Below are positions 54,227-62,402 of a stretch of DNA of 64,000 nt, one piece after another. The notes below the pieces were generated by a model. The model was not told the DNA's origin and ran no database searches. It was given only the letters and a program-made list of their open reading frames with translations. The first letter of the stretch is position 1; the number at the start of each line of letters is the position of its first letter. Both the position numbers and the translations under genes were made by a program. Source of the stretch: Flavobacteriaceae bacterium. Its GTDB lineage: Bacteria; Bacteroidota; Bacteroidia; Flavobacteriales; Flavobacteriaceae. The stretch is from contig JABXHX010000030.1 in NCBI GenBank assembly GCA_013373385.1, positions 17,302-81,301 on the forward strand, in the 5' to 3' direction.

Positions 54227-55276
54227 TTAGATAATTAACATTGCATCACCGTACGAAGAAAACTTATAACCTTCTTTTACAGCCTCCTTATAGGCTTTCA
54301 TCACAAAATCATAGCCTCCAAATGCTGCTACTTGCATTAACAAAGTAGATTTTGGCTTGTGAAAATTAGTTACCATACAGTTGGCAATGCTAAAATCGTA
54401 AGGAGGAAAAATAAATTTATTAGTCCAACCATCAAAAACATTTAATCTACCACTTGCAGATACAGAAGATTCTATAGTACGCATTACCGTTGTACCTACT
54501 GAACAAACTCTTCTTTTTTGATCTATAGCGTCGTTAATTCTTTGTGTAGTTTCATTTGTAATAGAAATTTTTTCTGAATCCATTTTATGCTTGGACAAGT
54601 CTTCTACTTCTACCGGAGCAAAAGTTCCCAATCCAACATGTAGGGTAATTTCAGAAAAATCAACTCCTTTTATTTCTAAACGTTTCATCAGATGTTTAGA
54701 AAAGTGCAGCCCTGCCGCTGGCGCAGAGACTGCACCTTCGTTTTTAGCATAAATTGTTTGAAAACGCTCTTCGTCAGAATCTTCAACAGCTCTATCAATT
54801 TCTTTCGGAATTGGTGTTTCACCTAATTCTACCAATTTTTTTCTAAATTCTTCATAAGAACCATCAAATAAAAAACGTAAGGTTCTTCCTCTAGAAGTGG
54901 TATTATCTATTACTTCTGCGACTAAGCTATCATCTTCTCCAAAAAATAGCTTATTCCCAATTCTTATTTTACGCGCTGGATCTACTAATACATCCCACAG
55001 CCTGTTTTCTGCGTTTAATTCTCTTAACAAAAACACCTCAATCCTTGCGCCAGTCTTTTCTTTATTACCATACATCCTTGCAGGAAAAACTTTGGTATTA
55101 TTCAAGATCATTACATCACCTTCATCAAAGTAATTAATAATGTCTTTAAATAGTTTGTGTTCAATAGTTTGTTCTTTTCTATTTAACACCATTAAACGAG
55201 ACTCATCTCTATGTTCTGCTGGATATTTTGCCAACAATTCTGCTGGCATATCAAAATCAAAATGCGATAATTTCAT
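54227..55276 (-). CDS. queA: S-adenosylmethionine:tRNA ribosyltransferase-isomerase QueA
   Basis: QueA transfers the ribosyl part of SAM onto preQ1-tRNA to make epoxyqueuosine. The 349-residue protein begins [30 protein letters not shown], a complete QueA start; APAAGLHF and [16 protein letters not shown] are later family blocks. ATG 55276 lies 24 bases after the -7 element; the longer frame from 55303 would overlap that element. It works in the same pathway as the queuosine precursor transporter at 25274-25960. Confidence 0.96.
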   Translation of the reverse strand: MKLSHFDFDMPAELLAKYPAEHRDESRLMVLNRKEQTIEHKLFKDIINYFDEGDVMILNNTKVFPARMYGNKEKTGARIEVFLLRELNAENRLWDVLVDPARKIRIGNKLFFGEDDSLVAEVIDNTTSRGRTLRFLFDGSYEEFRKKLVELGETPIPKEIDRAVEDSDEERFQTIYAKNEGAVSAPAAGLHFSKHLMKRLEIKGVDFSEITLHVGLGTFAPVEVEDLSKHKMDSEKISITNETTQRINDAIDQKRRVCSVGTTVMRTIESSVSASGRLNVFDGWTNKFIFPPYDFSIANCMVTNFHKPKSTLLMQVAAFGGYDFVMKAYKEAVKEGYKFSSYGDAMLII

Positions 55277-55300
55277 ACATGTATTTTCTAAGAATGGTGG

Positions 55301-55332
55301 CAAATATACAACATCAACCTAGGCGTTGTCAA
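55301..55332 (-). promoter_or_regulatory. Promoter for queA
   Basis: On the minus strand TTG (55330-55332) and TATATTTG (55301-55308) are separated by 21 bases, a full match to the flavobacterial TTG-N17-23-TAnnTTTG pattern. It lies in the aroA-queA gap. Confidence 0.75.
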
Positions 55333-55349
55333 GTGTTTCTTAGATTTAT

Positions 55350-56576
55350 TTATGCTTTGTCAATTTGAAAACCAATCTGTTGCATGTCTTTCCAAAAATT
55401 TCTATACGATTTTGTTACTACATCTGCATCTAAAATAGTTATCGGTACTTTTAGTGCTAAAGGTGCAAATGCCATTGCCATTCTGTGGTCACTATAGGTT
55501 TCTATAGCAATGTTTGGGTTTATTTTTTTGCTTTTTGCCAAACTTAAACTATCATTGGTTACCGTAACAGCTGCTCCCAATTTTGTTAGTTCATTTTTAA
55601 GTGCTACCAACCTATCCGTTTCTTTTATTTTTAATGTATGTAAACCTGTTAAGTTACAGGAAATTTCAAGTCCAAAAGCTGTAACAACAATAGTTTGCGC
55701 AATATCTGGGGCGTTTTTTAAATCTATTTCTAATGGATGAGTCTCTGATGCTTTTACTTTAGAAATCACAATTGAGTTTTCTTTAAAAACCGTTTCAACG
55801 CCAAAGTGTTGGTAAATTTTTACCAAACAAGAATCTCCTTGTAAGCTGTTCTTTTTATAAGAAGATAATGTCACTGATGACCCAATGCTGCTCAATGCTA
55901 TGATGCTATAAAAATAAGATGCAGAACTCCAATCAGACTCAACCACAATTTTTTTAGCCACCTCTTTTTTAAACGGTTGTATGACTATTTTATGATTCGA
56001 AAAACCAGCTTCAATTCCTATTTTTTGCAGTAGTTTTAAAGTCATATTTATATAAGGCACCGAAGTAATTTTACCTTGTAATTCTATTTGTAATCCGTTT
56101 GGTAAACTGGCAGCTATAAGCATCAAAGCAGAAATATACTGACTGCTCACATTTCCGTTTATCTGCACACACTCTTTTAACAATTGCTTTCCATTTATTT
56201 TAATTGGAGGATAGCCTGTTTTTTCTTTATAATGAATTTCTGCACCTAAACTTTGCAAAGCTGCTACCAAAATTTCTATGGGTCTGTTTTGCATTCTTTC
56301 TGAACCAGTCAGTACTACTTCTTTACCCTCTTTTATAGAAAAAAACGCCGTTAAAAAACGCATAGCAGTACCAGCATGCCCTATATCTATCAGTGTATCT
56401 TTGGTAGATAACGCATGTTCTAAATGCTTAGAATCGTCTGAATCTGATAAATTTTCAATTGTTAGCCCGTCAATCAATTCTTGTAAAATTAACAATCTGT
56501 TTGACTCACTTTTAGAACCAGAAATATTAATCGAGCTATTTATTTGTTGGCTTTGGGTTGATAAATGAAAAATCAA
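55350..56576 (-). CDS. aroA: 3-phosphoshikimate 1-carboxyvinyltransferase (EPSP synthase)
   Basis: AroA makes EPSP from shikimate-3-phosphate and PEP in aromatic amino acid synthesis. The 408-residue protein has GSKSESNRLLIL near the start, GHAGTAMRFLTAFF, GSERMQNRPIEIL, the DWSSASYFYSI block and KETDRLVALKNELTKLGA. EYHDHRM-type YSDHRMAMAFA closes the active site. It is slightly shorter than the typical 427-residue enzyme, as is usual in Bacteroidota. The gene precedes queA on the same strand. Confidence 0.95.
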   Translation of the reverse strand: MIFHLSTQSQQINSSINISGSKSESNRLLILQELIDGLTIENLSDSDDSKHLEHALSTKDTLIDIGHAGTAMRFLTAFFSIKEGKEVVLTGSERMQNRPIEILVAALQSLGAEIHYKEKTGYPPIKINGKQLLKECVQINGNVSSQYISALMLIAASLPNGLQIELQGKITSVPYINMTLKLLQKIGIEAGFSNHKIVIQPFKKEVAKKIVVESDWSSASYFYSIIALSSIGSSVTLSSYKKNSLQGDSCLVKIYQHFGVETVFKENSIVISKVKASETHPLEIDLKNAPDIAQTIVVTAFGLEISCNLTGLHTLKIKETDRLVALKNELTKLGAAVTVTNDSLSLAKSKKINPNIAIETYSDHRMAMAFAPLALKVPITILDADVVTKSYRNFWKDMQQIGFQIDKA

Positions 56577-56593
56577 AGTACAGTTTTAAGAAT

Positions 56594-56842
56594 TTATTTT
56601 GTTTTTTTTATGGCGATATAAAGTGCGTAGATAAAACTGATTGCAATTTTAATTCCCCAAAAACGTATCCACTTTCCTTCAGAAAAATTTGCTGCATTTA
56701 CCTTGGCAAAATCACCTGCAAAAATAGCTCTCCAGCTATTCATAAACAGCATAATTACAGTTAATAAGATAAAAAACGGGACAGCAATTTTAAATACATT
56801 TGTCCAAAAACCAGGCGATTTTATTTTTTCTAATACAGTCAT
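56594..56842 (-). CDS. Small membrane protein, 82 residues
   Basis: A short protein with two predicted transmembrane segments, about 17-35 (VFKIAVPFFILLTVIMLF) and about 61-76 (IRFWGIKIAISFIYAL), and a Lys-rich end. I do not recognise a named function; proteins of this size and place are annotated as hypothetical. Its start shares one base with the stop of the MazG-like gene, so the two are coupled. It lies 18 bases upstream of aroA. Confidence 0.75.
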   Translation of the reverse strand: MTVLEKIKSPGFWTNVFKIAVPFFILLTVIMLFMNSWRAIFAGDFAKVNAANFSEGKWIRFWGIKIAISFIYALYIAIKKTK

Positions 56843-57168
56843 TATTGTAATTTTTTATTGTTGTGATGTCTATCGTGGTCACGATTGGTTTTTATGGCTA
56901 ATTTTTTATCAAAAGCGGCTTGTAAGTCTACACCTGTTTGGTTGGCTAAACACAAAGTCACAAACAATACATCTGCCAACTCTTCTCCTAAATCTTTTGT
57001 TTTATCAGATTCTTTTTCGCTTTGTTCTCCATATCTTCGAGCAATAATTCTAGCTACTTCTCCAACCTCTTCTGTAAGCTGTGCCATGTTTGTTAATTCA
57101 TTAAAATAACGAACACCATGGTTTTGAATCCAATCATCTACTTGCTTTTGTGTAGTTTTTATTCCCAT
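56842..57168 (-). CDS. MazG-like nucleotide pyrophosphohydrolase
   Basis: A 108-residue all-alpha NTP pyrophosphohydrolase of the MazG/dUTPase superfamily. The metal-binding sets EEVGE (33-37) and EELAD (62-66) are intact. Such small proteins hydrolyse non-standard or excess nucleoside triphosphates to monophosphates. The small membrane protein follows with a one-base overlap. A -7 element lies 24 bases before ATG 57168. Confidence 0.93.
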   Translation of the reverse strand: MGIKTTQKQVDDWIQNHGVRYFNELTNMAQLTEEVGEVARIIARRYGEQSEKESDKTKDLGEELADVLFVTLCLANQTGVDLQAAFDKKLAIKTNRDHDRHHNNKKLQ

Positions 57169-57191
57169 AACTTTGGTTTTATTATGAGTTT

Positions 57192-57199
57192 CAAAGATA
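57192..57199 (-). promoter_or_regulatory. -7 promoter element for the MazG-like gene
   Basis: TATCTTTG on the minus strand is an exact TAnnTTTG match, 23 bases before ATG 57168. No -33 TTG at suitable spacing is seen. Confidence 0.5.
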
Positions 57200-57266
57200 C
57201 AATACTTTCTATATTTTTTGTGTACTCTTTATGAATTTGATACTTTAGTGTTTTTACAATTTGACT

Positions 57267-58334
57267 ATGACTTTAAACGATTTAGGATATTCCAAAGATT
57301 TAGAAAACTACAGAGTTTCTCAGAATTTAACTTCTTTTTCTGTTGCAAGAGTTATCACAGAACACAAAGAGCGGTATATCGTTAAAAATGATATTGGTGA
57401 ATTTGAAGCAGAGCTTATAGGAAACTTACGATTTACAGCTACTAAAAGAATTGATTTTCCTGCGGTTGGAGATTGGGTTGCCATCTCTGAGTATGACACC
57501 AATAAGTCTTTAATTCATCATGTTTTCCCAAGAAAATCACTACTAGAAAGACAAGCTGTTGGAAAACATGGAGAAAAACAAATTATAGCAACCAACATTG
57601 ATATTGGGTTTGTCGTTCAAGCAATAAATAGAGACTTTAACATCAACAGATTAGAACGCTATTTAACTATCTGCAATGCGTCAAAAGTAAAACCGATTAT
57701 TGTACTTACCAAGATCGATTTGCTAACAAAAACAGAATTGGAAAGTATCATCAAAAACATTTCCTCAAGAATTCAAAATATTACTATTTTCCCAATAAGT
57801 AATAAAACCTTAGATGGAATAGAAGCTCTAAAGATGTCTATTATTCCTGGAGAAACATACTCTTTACTTGGTTCTTCTGGAGTTGGTAAATCAAGTTTGT
57901 TAAATGCAATTTCTGGAAAGCATTTAATGAAAACTGGCGAAATTAGTGAAGGCATTGATAGAGGAAAACATATTACAACCCATAGAGAATTAATTCTTTT
58001 AAAAAATGGTGGAATCATCATTGATAATCCTGGAATGAGAGAAGTTGGCATAACAGACAATTCTGAAGGATTAGAAATTACTTTTGAAAATATAGCAGCA
58101 CTATCTAAAGATTGCAGATTTTCAGATTGTACACATTCACATGAAAAAGGTTGTGCTATTTTAAAAGCAATTGAAAATGAAGAATTGGATATTAAATCCT
58201 ATGATAATTTTCAAAGAATGGAACGAGAAAAGCAGTTTTTTGAATCTAGTATTCAAGAAAAAAGATCTAAAGACAAAGCTTTTGGCAAGATGATAAGAGC
58301 AAATAAAAAAATAAGAAAGCAACAAAAGTTTTAA
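57267..58334 (+). CDS. rsgA: Ribosome small subunit-dependent GTPase RsgA
   Basis: RsgA is a circularly permuted GTPase acting in late 30S assembly. The 355-residue protein has an N-terminal OB-fold, then G4 LTKID (147-151), G1 GSSGVGKSS (202-210) and G3 DNPG (253-256) in permuted order, and a C-terminal zinc site, CRFSDCTHSHEKGC. I chose ATG 57267; a TTG two codons earlier is in frame but less likely. It is divergent from the MazG-like gene across 98 bases. Confidence 0.96.
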   Translation: MTLNDLGYSKDLENYRVSQNLTSFSVARVITEHKERYIVKNDIGEFEAELIGNLRFTATKRIDFPAVGDWVAISEYDTNKSLIHHVFPRKSLLERQAVGKHGEKQIIATNIDIGFVVQAINRDFNINRLERYLTICNASKVKPIIVLTKIDLLTKTELESIIKNISSRIQNITIFPISNKTLDGIEALKMSIIPGETYSLLGSSGVGKSSLLNAISGKHLMKTGEISEGIDRGKHITTHRELILLKNGGIIIDNPGMREVGITDNSEGLEITFENIAALSKDCRFSDCTHSHEKGCAILKAIENEELDIKSYDNFQRMEREKQFFESSIQEKRSKDKAFGKMIRANKKIRKQQKF

Positions 58335-58389
58335 CCTTTTTTAATTAAAAGGAAACTTTAATACAACGCATAATAAAACAAGAAACAAA

Positions 58390-58788
58390 ATGAAAAAAAA
58401 TCTAAATGCTGGCCTATTATTAATTAGAATATCAGTTGGTTTACTGATGTTATTTCATGGAATCGCAAAGTTAAAAGGAGTCGACTTTATTGAAGGGCTG
58501 CTTTCTGAGAAAGGATTACCTCCTTTCTTAGCATATGGAGTTTATATCACCGAAATTGTTGCTCCATTACTAATTCTAATTGGTTATAGAACTCGATTAG
58601 CTTCAATTGTATATTTAATTGGAATTTTATTTGCTATATTTTTAGTGCATGCTTCAGATATATTTACACTGAATAATCATGGTGGATGGGCAATTGAATT
58701 ACTTGGTTTATATCTGTTTGGCTCTTTAGCATTATTTTTTACTGGCGGTGGAAGCTACGCTATTTCTACTAAAAATAATTGGGATTAA
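58390..58788 (+). CDS. DoxX-family membrane protein
   Basis: A 132-residue inner-membrane protein with four transmembrane segments and the DoxX pattern LLLIRISVGLLMLFHGIAKL at the start and GWAIELLGLYLFGSLAL later. DoxX proteins have been linked to quinone-dependent oxidations and to oxidative stress complexes, but the role of most members is unknown. It follows rsgA by 55 bases; the gap holds no clear promoter. Its stop abuts the convergent aat gene. Confidence 0.92.
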   Translation: MKKNLNAGLLLIRISVGLLMLFHGIAKLKGVDFIEGLLSEKGLPPFLAYGVYITEIVAPLLILIGYRTRLASIVYLIGILFAIFLVHASDIFTLNNHGGWAIELLGLYLFGSLALFFTGGGSYAISTKNNWD

Positions 58789-59433
58789 TTAAGTAGTTAA
58801 AAGCTCTAAAAAATCTTTTCTAGCAATTTCTCTTGCGCCTAAACTTGCTAGATGATTGTTATACACTTGACAATCGATAAGTCTGTAGCTACTATTTTTT
58901 ACTAAATGAATAAATGCAACTTTTGAGGCATTAGAGACAAGGCTAAACATACTCTCTCCGCAAAAAATTCCATTACCTACATCTACGCCATATAAACCAC
59001 CAACCAAAACTTTCTTTTGCTGAGCAGCATCGAAGTGCCAAACTTCAATTGACGTGGCAATTCCTTTTCTATGAAGCTGCATATAAGCTTGCTCCATATC
59101 ATCAGTAATCCAAGTACCAAAATCGTCTTTTCTAATAATGTGCTTACAATTAAAAATAACCTCGTCAAATGCCTTGTTTTCTGTTACCACAAAGTTTTCT
59201 TTTCTTAAAATTTGCTGCATCGATTTAGCAATTTTCAGCTCGTTTGGAAATAGTACCATCCGCTGTGGCGGACAATACCAAATAATAGGTTCCCCTTCGC
59301 AGTACCAAGGAAAAATTCCGCTTTTGTACGCCAACACCAACCGTTCTACAGACAAATCTCCACCTAACGCAAGTACACCTTCTTCGGTTGCAGTAATTGG
59401 GTTTGGAAACGCTATTTTTTCTGTTAACCACAT
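58789..59433 (-). CDS. aat: Leucyl/phenylalanyl-tRNA--protein transferase
   Basis: Aat adds Leu or Phe from aminoacyl-tRNA to proteins with N-terminal Lys or Arg, marking them for ClpS-ClpAP degradation. The 214-residue protein shows FPWYCEGEPIIWYCPPQRMVL and CKHIIRKDDFGTWI, followed by LVGGLYGVDVGNGIFCGESMFS, all standard Aat blocks. The length is normal. It is convergent with the DoxX gene with no base between the stops, and divergent from the sulfatase gene. Confidence 0.95.
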   Translation of the reverse strand: MWLTEKIAFPNPITATEEGVLALGGDLSVERLVLAYKSGIFPWYCEGEPIIWYCPPQRMVLFPNELKIAKSMQQILRKENFVVTENKAFDEVIFNCKHIIRKDDFGTWITDDMEQAYMQLHRKGIATSIEVWHFDAAQQKKVLVGGLYGVDVGNGIFCGESMFSLVSNASKVAFIHLVKNSSYRLIDCQVYNNHLASLGAREIARKDFLELLTT

Positions 59434-59506
59434 TGATTTTATACAAAGATTGTGAGTGGTAAAAGTAAAAAGATTTACCTACATTAGTGGCCTCAACTAA
59501 ATCATT

Positions 59507-61030
59507 ATGAAACGATACGCACACTATTTTCTATTTATACTATTTATTGTTAGTTGTCAAACAACAAAAAAAGAGCAAAAACCTAATATTATTTACATTT
59601 TAGCAGATGATTTAGGTTATGGAGAAATTGGCGTAATGGGTCAGCAAAAAATTAAAACTCCAAATATTGATGCGCTTGCCAAAAACGGAATGCTATTTAC
59701 CCAGCATTACTCTGGCGCACCAGTTTGTGCACCTGCCAGATATTCTTTTTTAACAGGAAAACACATGGGGCATTCTTATATTAGAGGAAATGACGAGTGG
59801 AACGAACGTGGAGATATTTGGAACTACACAAAAGTATTTTCTGATGTGAGTTTAGAAGGGCAAAGACCCATACCTGAGAATACATTAACGCTTGGTAAAC
59901 ACCTACAAAAAGCGGGTTACACAACGGGTCTTTTTGGTAAATGGGGCTTAGGTGCGCCAAATACAGAGGGTGTACCAAACAAACAAGGTTTTGATGAATT
60001 TTATGGCTACAACTGCCAAAGACAAGCGCACAATTTATATCCATCGCATTTATGGGAAAACGAAACCAAGGTGTATTTAAATAACGAACTGGTAAATCCA
60101 CATACCAATTTAGAAAAAGATGCAGATATCAATAACCCTAAAAGCTATGCTAAATTTACTGATCAAAAAGACTATGCTCCAAAATTGATACATGATAAAT
60201 CCATCGCTTTTATCAGAAAAAATAAAGACAAACCGTTCTTTATGTACTATGCTTCACCGCTACCTCATGTTCCGTTACAAGTTCCGAACAAGTATGTAGA
60301 AGCTTACCGAAAAGTTTTTGGAGAAGAAAAACCGTATACCGGGAAAAGTTATTTCCCAACACAATATCCAAATGCCACTTACGCCGCCATGATTTCTTAT
60401 TTAGATATGCAAATTGGTGAATTGGTTGCTGAGCTAAAAAAACAAGGAATTTATGAAAATACCTTGATTATTTTTACAAGTGATAATGGACCTACGTATA
60501 CTGGCGGGGTAGACGCCAATTATTTTAACAGTGCCAGACCTTTTGATAATAACTATGGAAGAACAAAAGGGTTTGTTTACGAAGGAGGAATACGCGTACC
60601 AATGATTGCTAGCTGGCCACGTAAAATTAAAGCAGGTACTACTTCTAATCATATTTCTGCTTTTTACGATATGATGCCAACTTTAAGTGAAGTAGTAGGA
60701 ATAAAAACACCTAAAGATGTTGATGGTATTAGTTTTAGCAACACTTTATTAGGGAAAAAGCAGCAAAACCACGAGTTTTTATATTGGGAGTTTCCAAGTT
60801 ACCAGGGACAACAGGCTGTTAGAATGGGAAAATGGAAAGCGATTCGTAAAAATATTTTTAAAGGAAACTTAACAATTGAATTGTACAATTTAGACGAAGA
60901 TCTTAAAGAGCAACACAATGTTGCACAAAAATACCCAGAGATTGTAAAAAAGATGGCGCAGATTATGAAACAAGAACATAGCCCAGCAACAAATAAACGT
61001 TTTCAATTTACACAATTAGGTGATAAATAA
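59507..61030 (+). CDS. Sulfatase (formylglycine-dependent) lipoprotein
   Basis: A 507-residue alkaline phosphatase-superfamily enzyme. A lipoprotein signal leads to lipidation Cys17 (FIVSC). Metal-binding DD at 34-35 (ILADDLGYGE) and the sulfatase motif Cys74 in CAPAR, the residue converted to formylglycine, are intact, followed by SFLTGKHMG. The 420-470 region EFPSYQGQQAVRMGKWKAIR is typical of arylsulfatases. The substrate is unknown; marine relatives desulfate algal polysaccharides. No maturation enzyme gene is adjacent. Confidence 0.94.
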   Translation: MKRYAHYFLFILFIVSCQTTKKEQKPNIIYILADDLGYGEIGVMGQQKIKTPNIDALAKNGMLFTQHYSGAPVCAPARYSFLTGKHMGHSYIRGNDEWNERGDIWNYTKVFSDVSLEGQRPIPENTLTLGKHLQKAGYTTGLFGKWGLGAPNTEGVPNKQGFDEFYGYNCQRQAHNLYPSHLWENETKVYLNNELVNPHTNLEKDADINNPKSYAKFTDQKDYAPKLIHDKSIAFIRKNKDKPFFMYYASPLPHVPLQVPNKYVEAYRKVFGEEKPYTGKSYFPTQYPNATYAAMISYLDMQIGELVAELKKQGIYENTLIIFTSDNGPTYTGGVDANYFNSARPFDNNYGRTKGFVYEGGIRVPMIASWPRKIKAGTTSNHISAFYDMMPTLSEVVGIKTPKDVDGISFSNTLLGKKQQNHEFLYWEFPSYQGQQAVRMGKWKAIRKNIFKGNLTIELYNLDEDLKEQHNVAQKYPEIVKKMAQIMKQEHSPATNKRFQFTQLGDK

Positions 61031-61057
61031 AAAAGCAGCCAATTGGCTGCTTTTTTA
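61029..61057. terminator. Bidirectional terminator after the sulfatase gene
   Basis: AAAAGCAGCC (61031-61040) pairs with GGCTGCTTTT (61045-61054) across loop AATT, with A and T runs on either side. It overlaps the sulfatase stop by a base or two and precedes the convergent DUF3127 stop by about 25 bases. Confidence 0.92.
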
Positions 61058-61081
61058 TTTCCTACATACTTTTCTAACTTC

Positions 61082-61447
61082 TTAGAATGGTAAATCGTCT
61101 GGTTCTGCATCGCTAGCATTGTCTGCTGGCTGAAACTGATCTACCGGTGGTAAATCTTGTGGTGCAGAAGCTTGCAATGCTTCAATTCTCCACCCTTGAA
61201 TTGAGTTGAAATATTTTGCTACACCTTCTGGGTTAATCCACTCTCTACCACGTAAATTGATAGAAACTTTTACATCTTGTCCAACAGCGTAGTTGTTTAG
61301 CAAATCGCATTTATCTTGTACAAATTCTATTAAAATCATTTGCGGATATTGCTCGTCGGTTGTCACTACCATTTCTCTTTTTCTAAATCCACTTGCTCCA
61401 AAAGTTTGAGTCTCATTAATTAGTTTAATCTTTCCAATAACTTCCAT
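61082..61447 (-). CDS. DUF3127 protein with SSB-like OB-fold and acidic tail
   Basis: A 121-residue protein of the DUF3127 family. The core (about 1-95) reads like an OB-fold: VIGKIKLINE, then VKVSINLRGREW and KYFNSIQGWRIEAL, which recalls the strand order of bacterial SSB. The tail is acidic and ends DDLPF, like the SSB C-terminal tip DDDIPF that binds RecQ, PriA and other repair proteins. Single-stranded DNA binding is therefore likely but not shown. It follows the flavin reductase gene by 9 bases. Confidence 0.88.
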   Translation of the reverse strand: MEVIGKIKLINETQTFGASGFRKREMVVTTDEQYPQMILIEFVQDKCDLLNNYAVGQDVKVSINLRGREWINPEGVAKYFNSIQGWRIEALQASAPQDLPPVDQFQPADNASDAEPDDLPF

Positions 61448-61456
61448 ATTCTTATT

Positions 61457-62317
61457 CTATTTAATTAAAAGTACTTTCCAAGCACTTTCTACATCATTTT
61501 TTTCTAAAAAGGCTTTGGCAAATGTATGTTTTTTTGTGGTTTCTAACCCAACAAAATTAGGATTGTCTTTTGCAAAGTTATTAACACTTTGTTGATTTGG
61601 CAATTGCTCTACGTTTCCTAACATCCCTAAATTATTACCCGTTAAAACAGTGCTGTTCTGTATTTCTTTAGGAATGGCATCAACGCCAATTCCTAAGGTA
61701 GAAATGGGTTTTGGAATTTCAAAAAAACCATCTTTTGCTCTTGAGTAAAAACTCCCTCCTGCTCTAGCAACTAAGTCAATTTTATGCTGATCTATTGCGC
61801 CATTTTTATCTAGCACATTTTTATCAATATGCAATTGTACAACTTCGCATAGAATCAAATTCCCCGCTCCACCTTCATTTCCAAGCTGAATTACATCAGT
61901 AACTTTACACTCAAATTGCACTGGTGATTCTGCCACTCTAAACGGTTTTACTACATCAGAAGCTAACATGGTAAACCCAGCTTTTACAAACTCATTAACT
62001 CCTTTAGGATATTCAGTACTACTTAAAGACATTTGCTGTACCATATTGTAACTTACCACGTTAATAACAACTTCTTTTGTTGCCAACGCATTCTCTAAGG
62101 TGTGCTTCGTGGTATTACCTCGAACCCTTCTTGCCGGAGAAAAAATCAAAATTGGCGGATTGGCACTAAACACATTAAAAAAGCTAAATGGCGATAAGTT
62201 TGGATTTCCGTCAGCATCAATTGTGCTTGCAAAGGCAATAGGTCTCGGAGCTACAGCTCCTAATAAATACCCATGCAATTGTGCTGTAGAAATTTTTGTT
62301 GGATTGATAGTAAGCAT
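61457..62317 (-). CDS. Flavin reductase-like FMN-binding protein
   Basis: A 286-residue split-barrel protein of the flavin reductase family. APRPIAFASTIDADGNPNLSPFSFFNVF (about 27-54) and the SFTSxxP-type STEYPKG segment mark the FMN site; VVQLHIDKNV is the core barrel end. Members either reduce flavin for partner monooxygenases or act alone. DUF3127 lies 9 bases downstream, so they share a transcript; a joint function is not evident. ATG 62317 is the natural start. Confidence 0.9.
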   Translation of the reverse strand: MLTINPTKISTAQLHGYLLGAVAPRPIAFASTIDADGNPNLSPFSFFNVFSANPPILIFSPARRVRGNTTKHTLENALATKEVVINVVSYNMVQQMSLSSTEYPKGVNEFVKAGFTMLASDVVKPFRVAESPVQFECKVTDVIQLGNEGGAGNLILCEVVQLHIDKNVLDKNGAIDQHKIDLVARAGGSFYSRAKDGFFEIPKPISTLGIGVDAIPKEIQNSTVLTGNNLGMLGNVEQLPNQQSVNNFAKDNPNFVGLETTKKHTFAKAFLEKNDVESAWKVLLIK

Positions 62318-62389
62318 CTGTTGTTAAATATTTTTTTACGTGTAAATATACTATCATTTTATAAAATGTGTTTATGTAACATTATAGAT

Positions 62390-62397
62390 TATATTTG
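62390..62397 (+). promoter_or_regulatory. -7 element directly before the histidine kinase start codon
   Basis: TATATTTG is an exact TAnnTTTG match and ends 5 bases before ATG 62403. Like the rlmN case, a transcript starting here would be nearly leaderless. Confidence 0.45.
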
Positions 62398-62402
62398 TAG
62401 TG

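Noticed and set aside
57240..57266. Leaderless promoter at rsgA
   Set aside because: The nearest match TACAATTTG has three bases between TA and TTTG, so it does not fit TAnnTTTG; I did not add it to the leaderless set.
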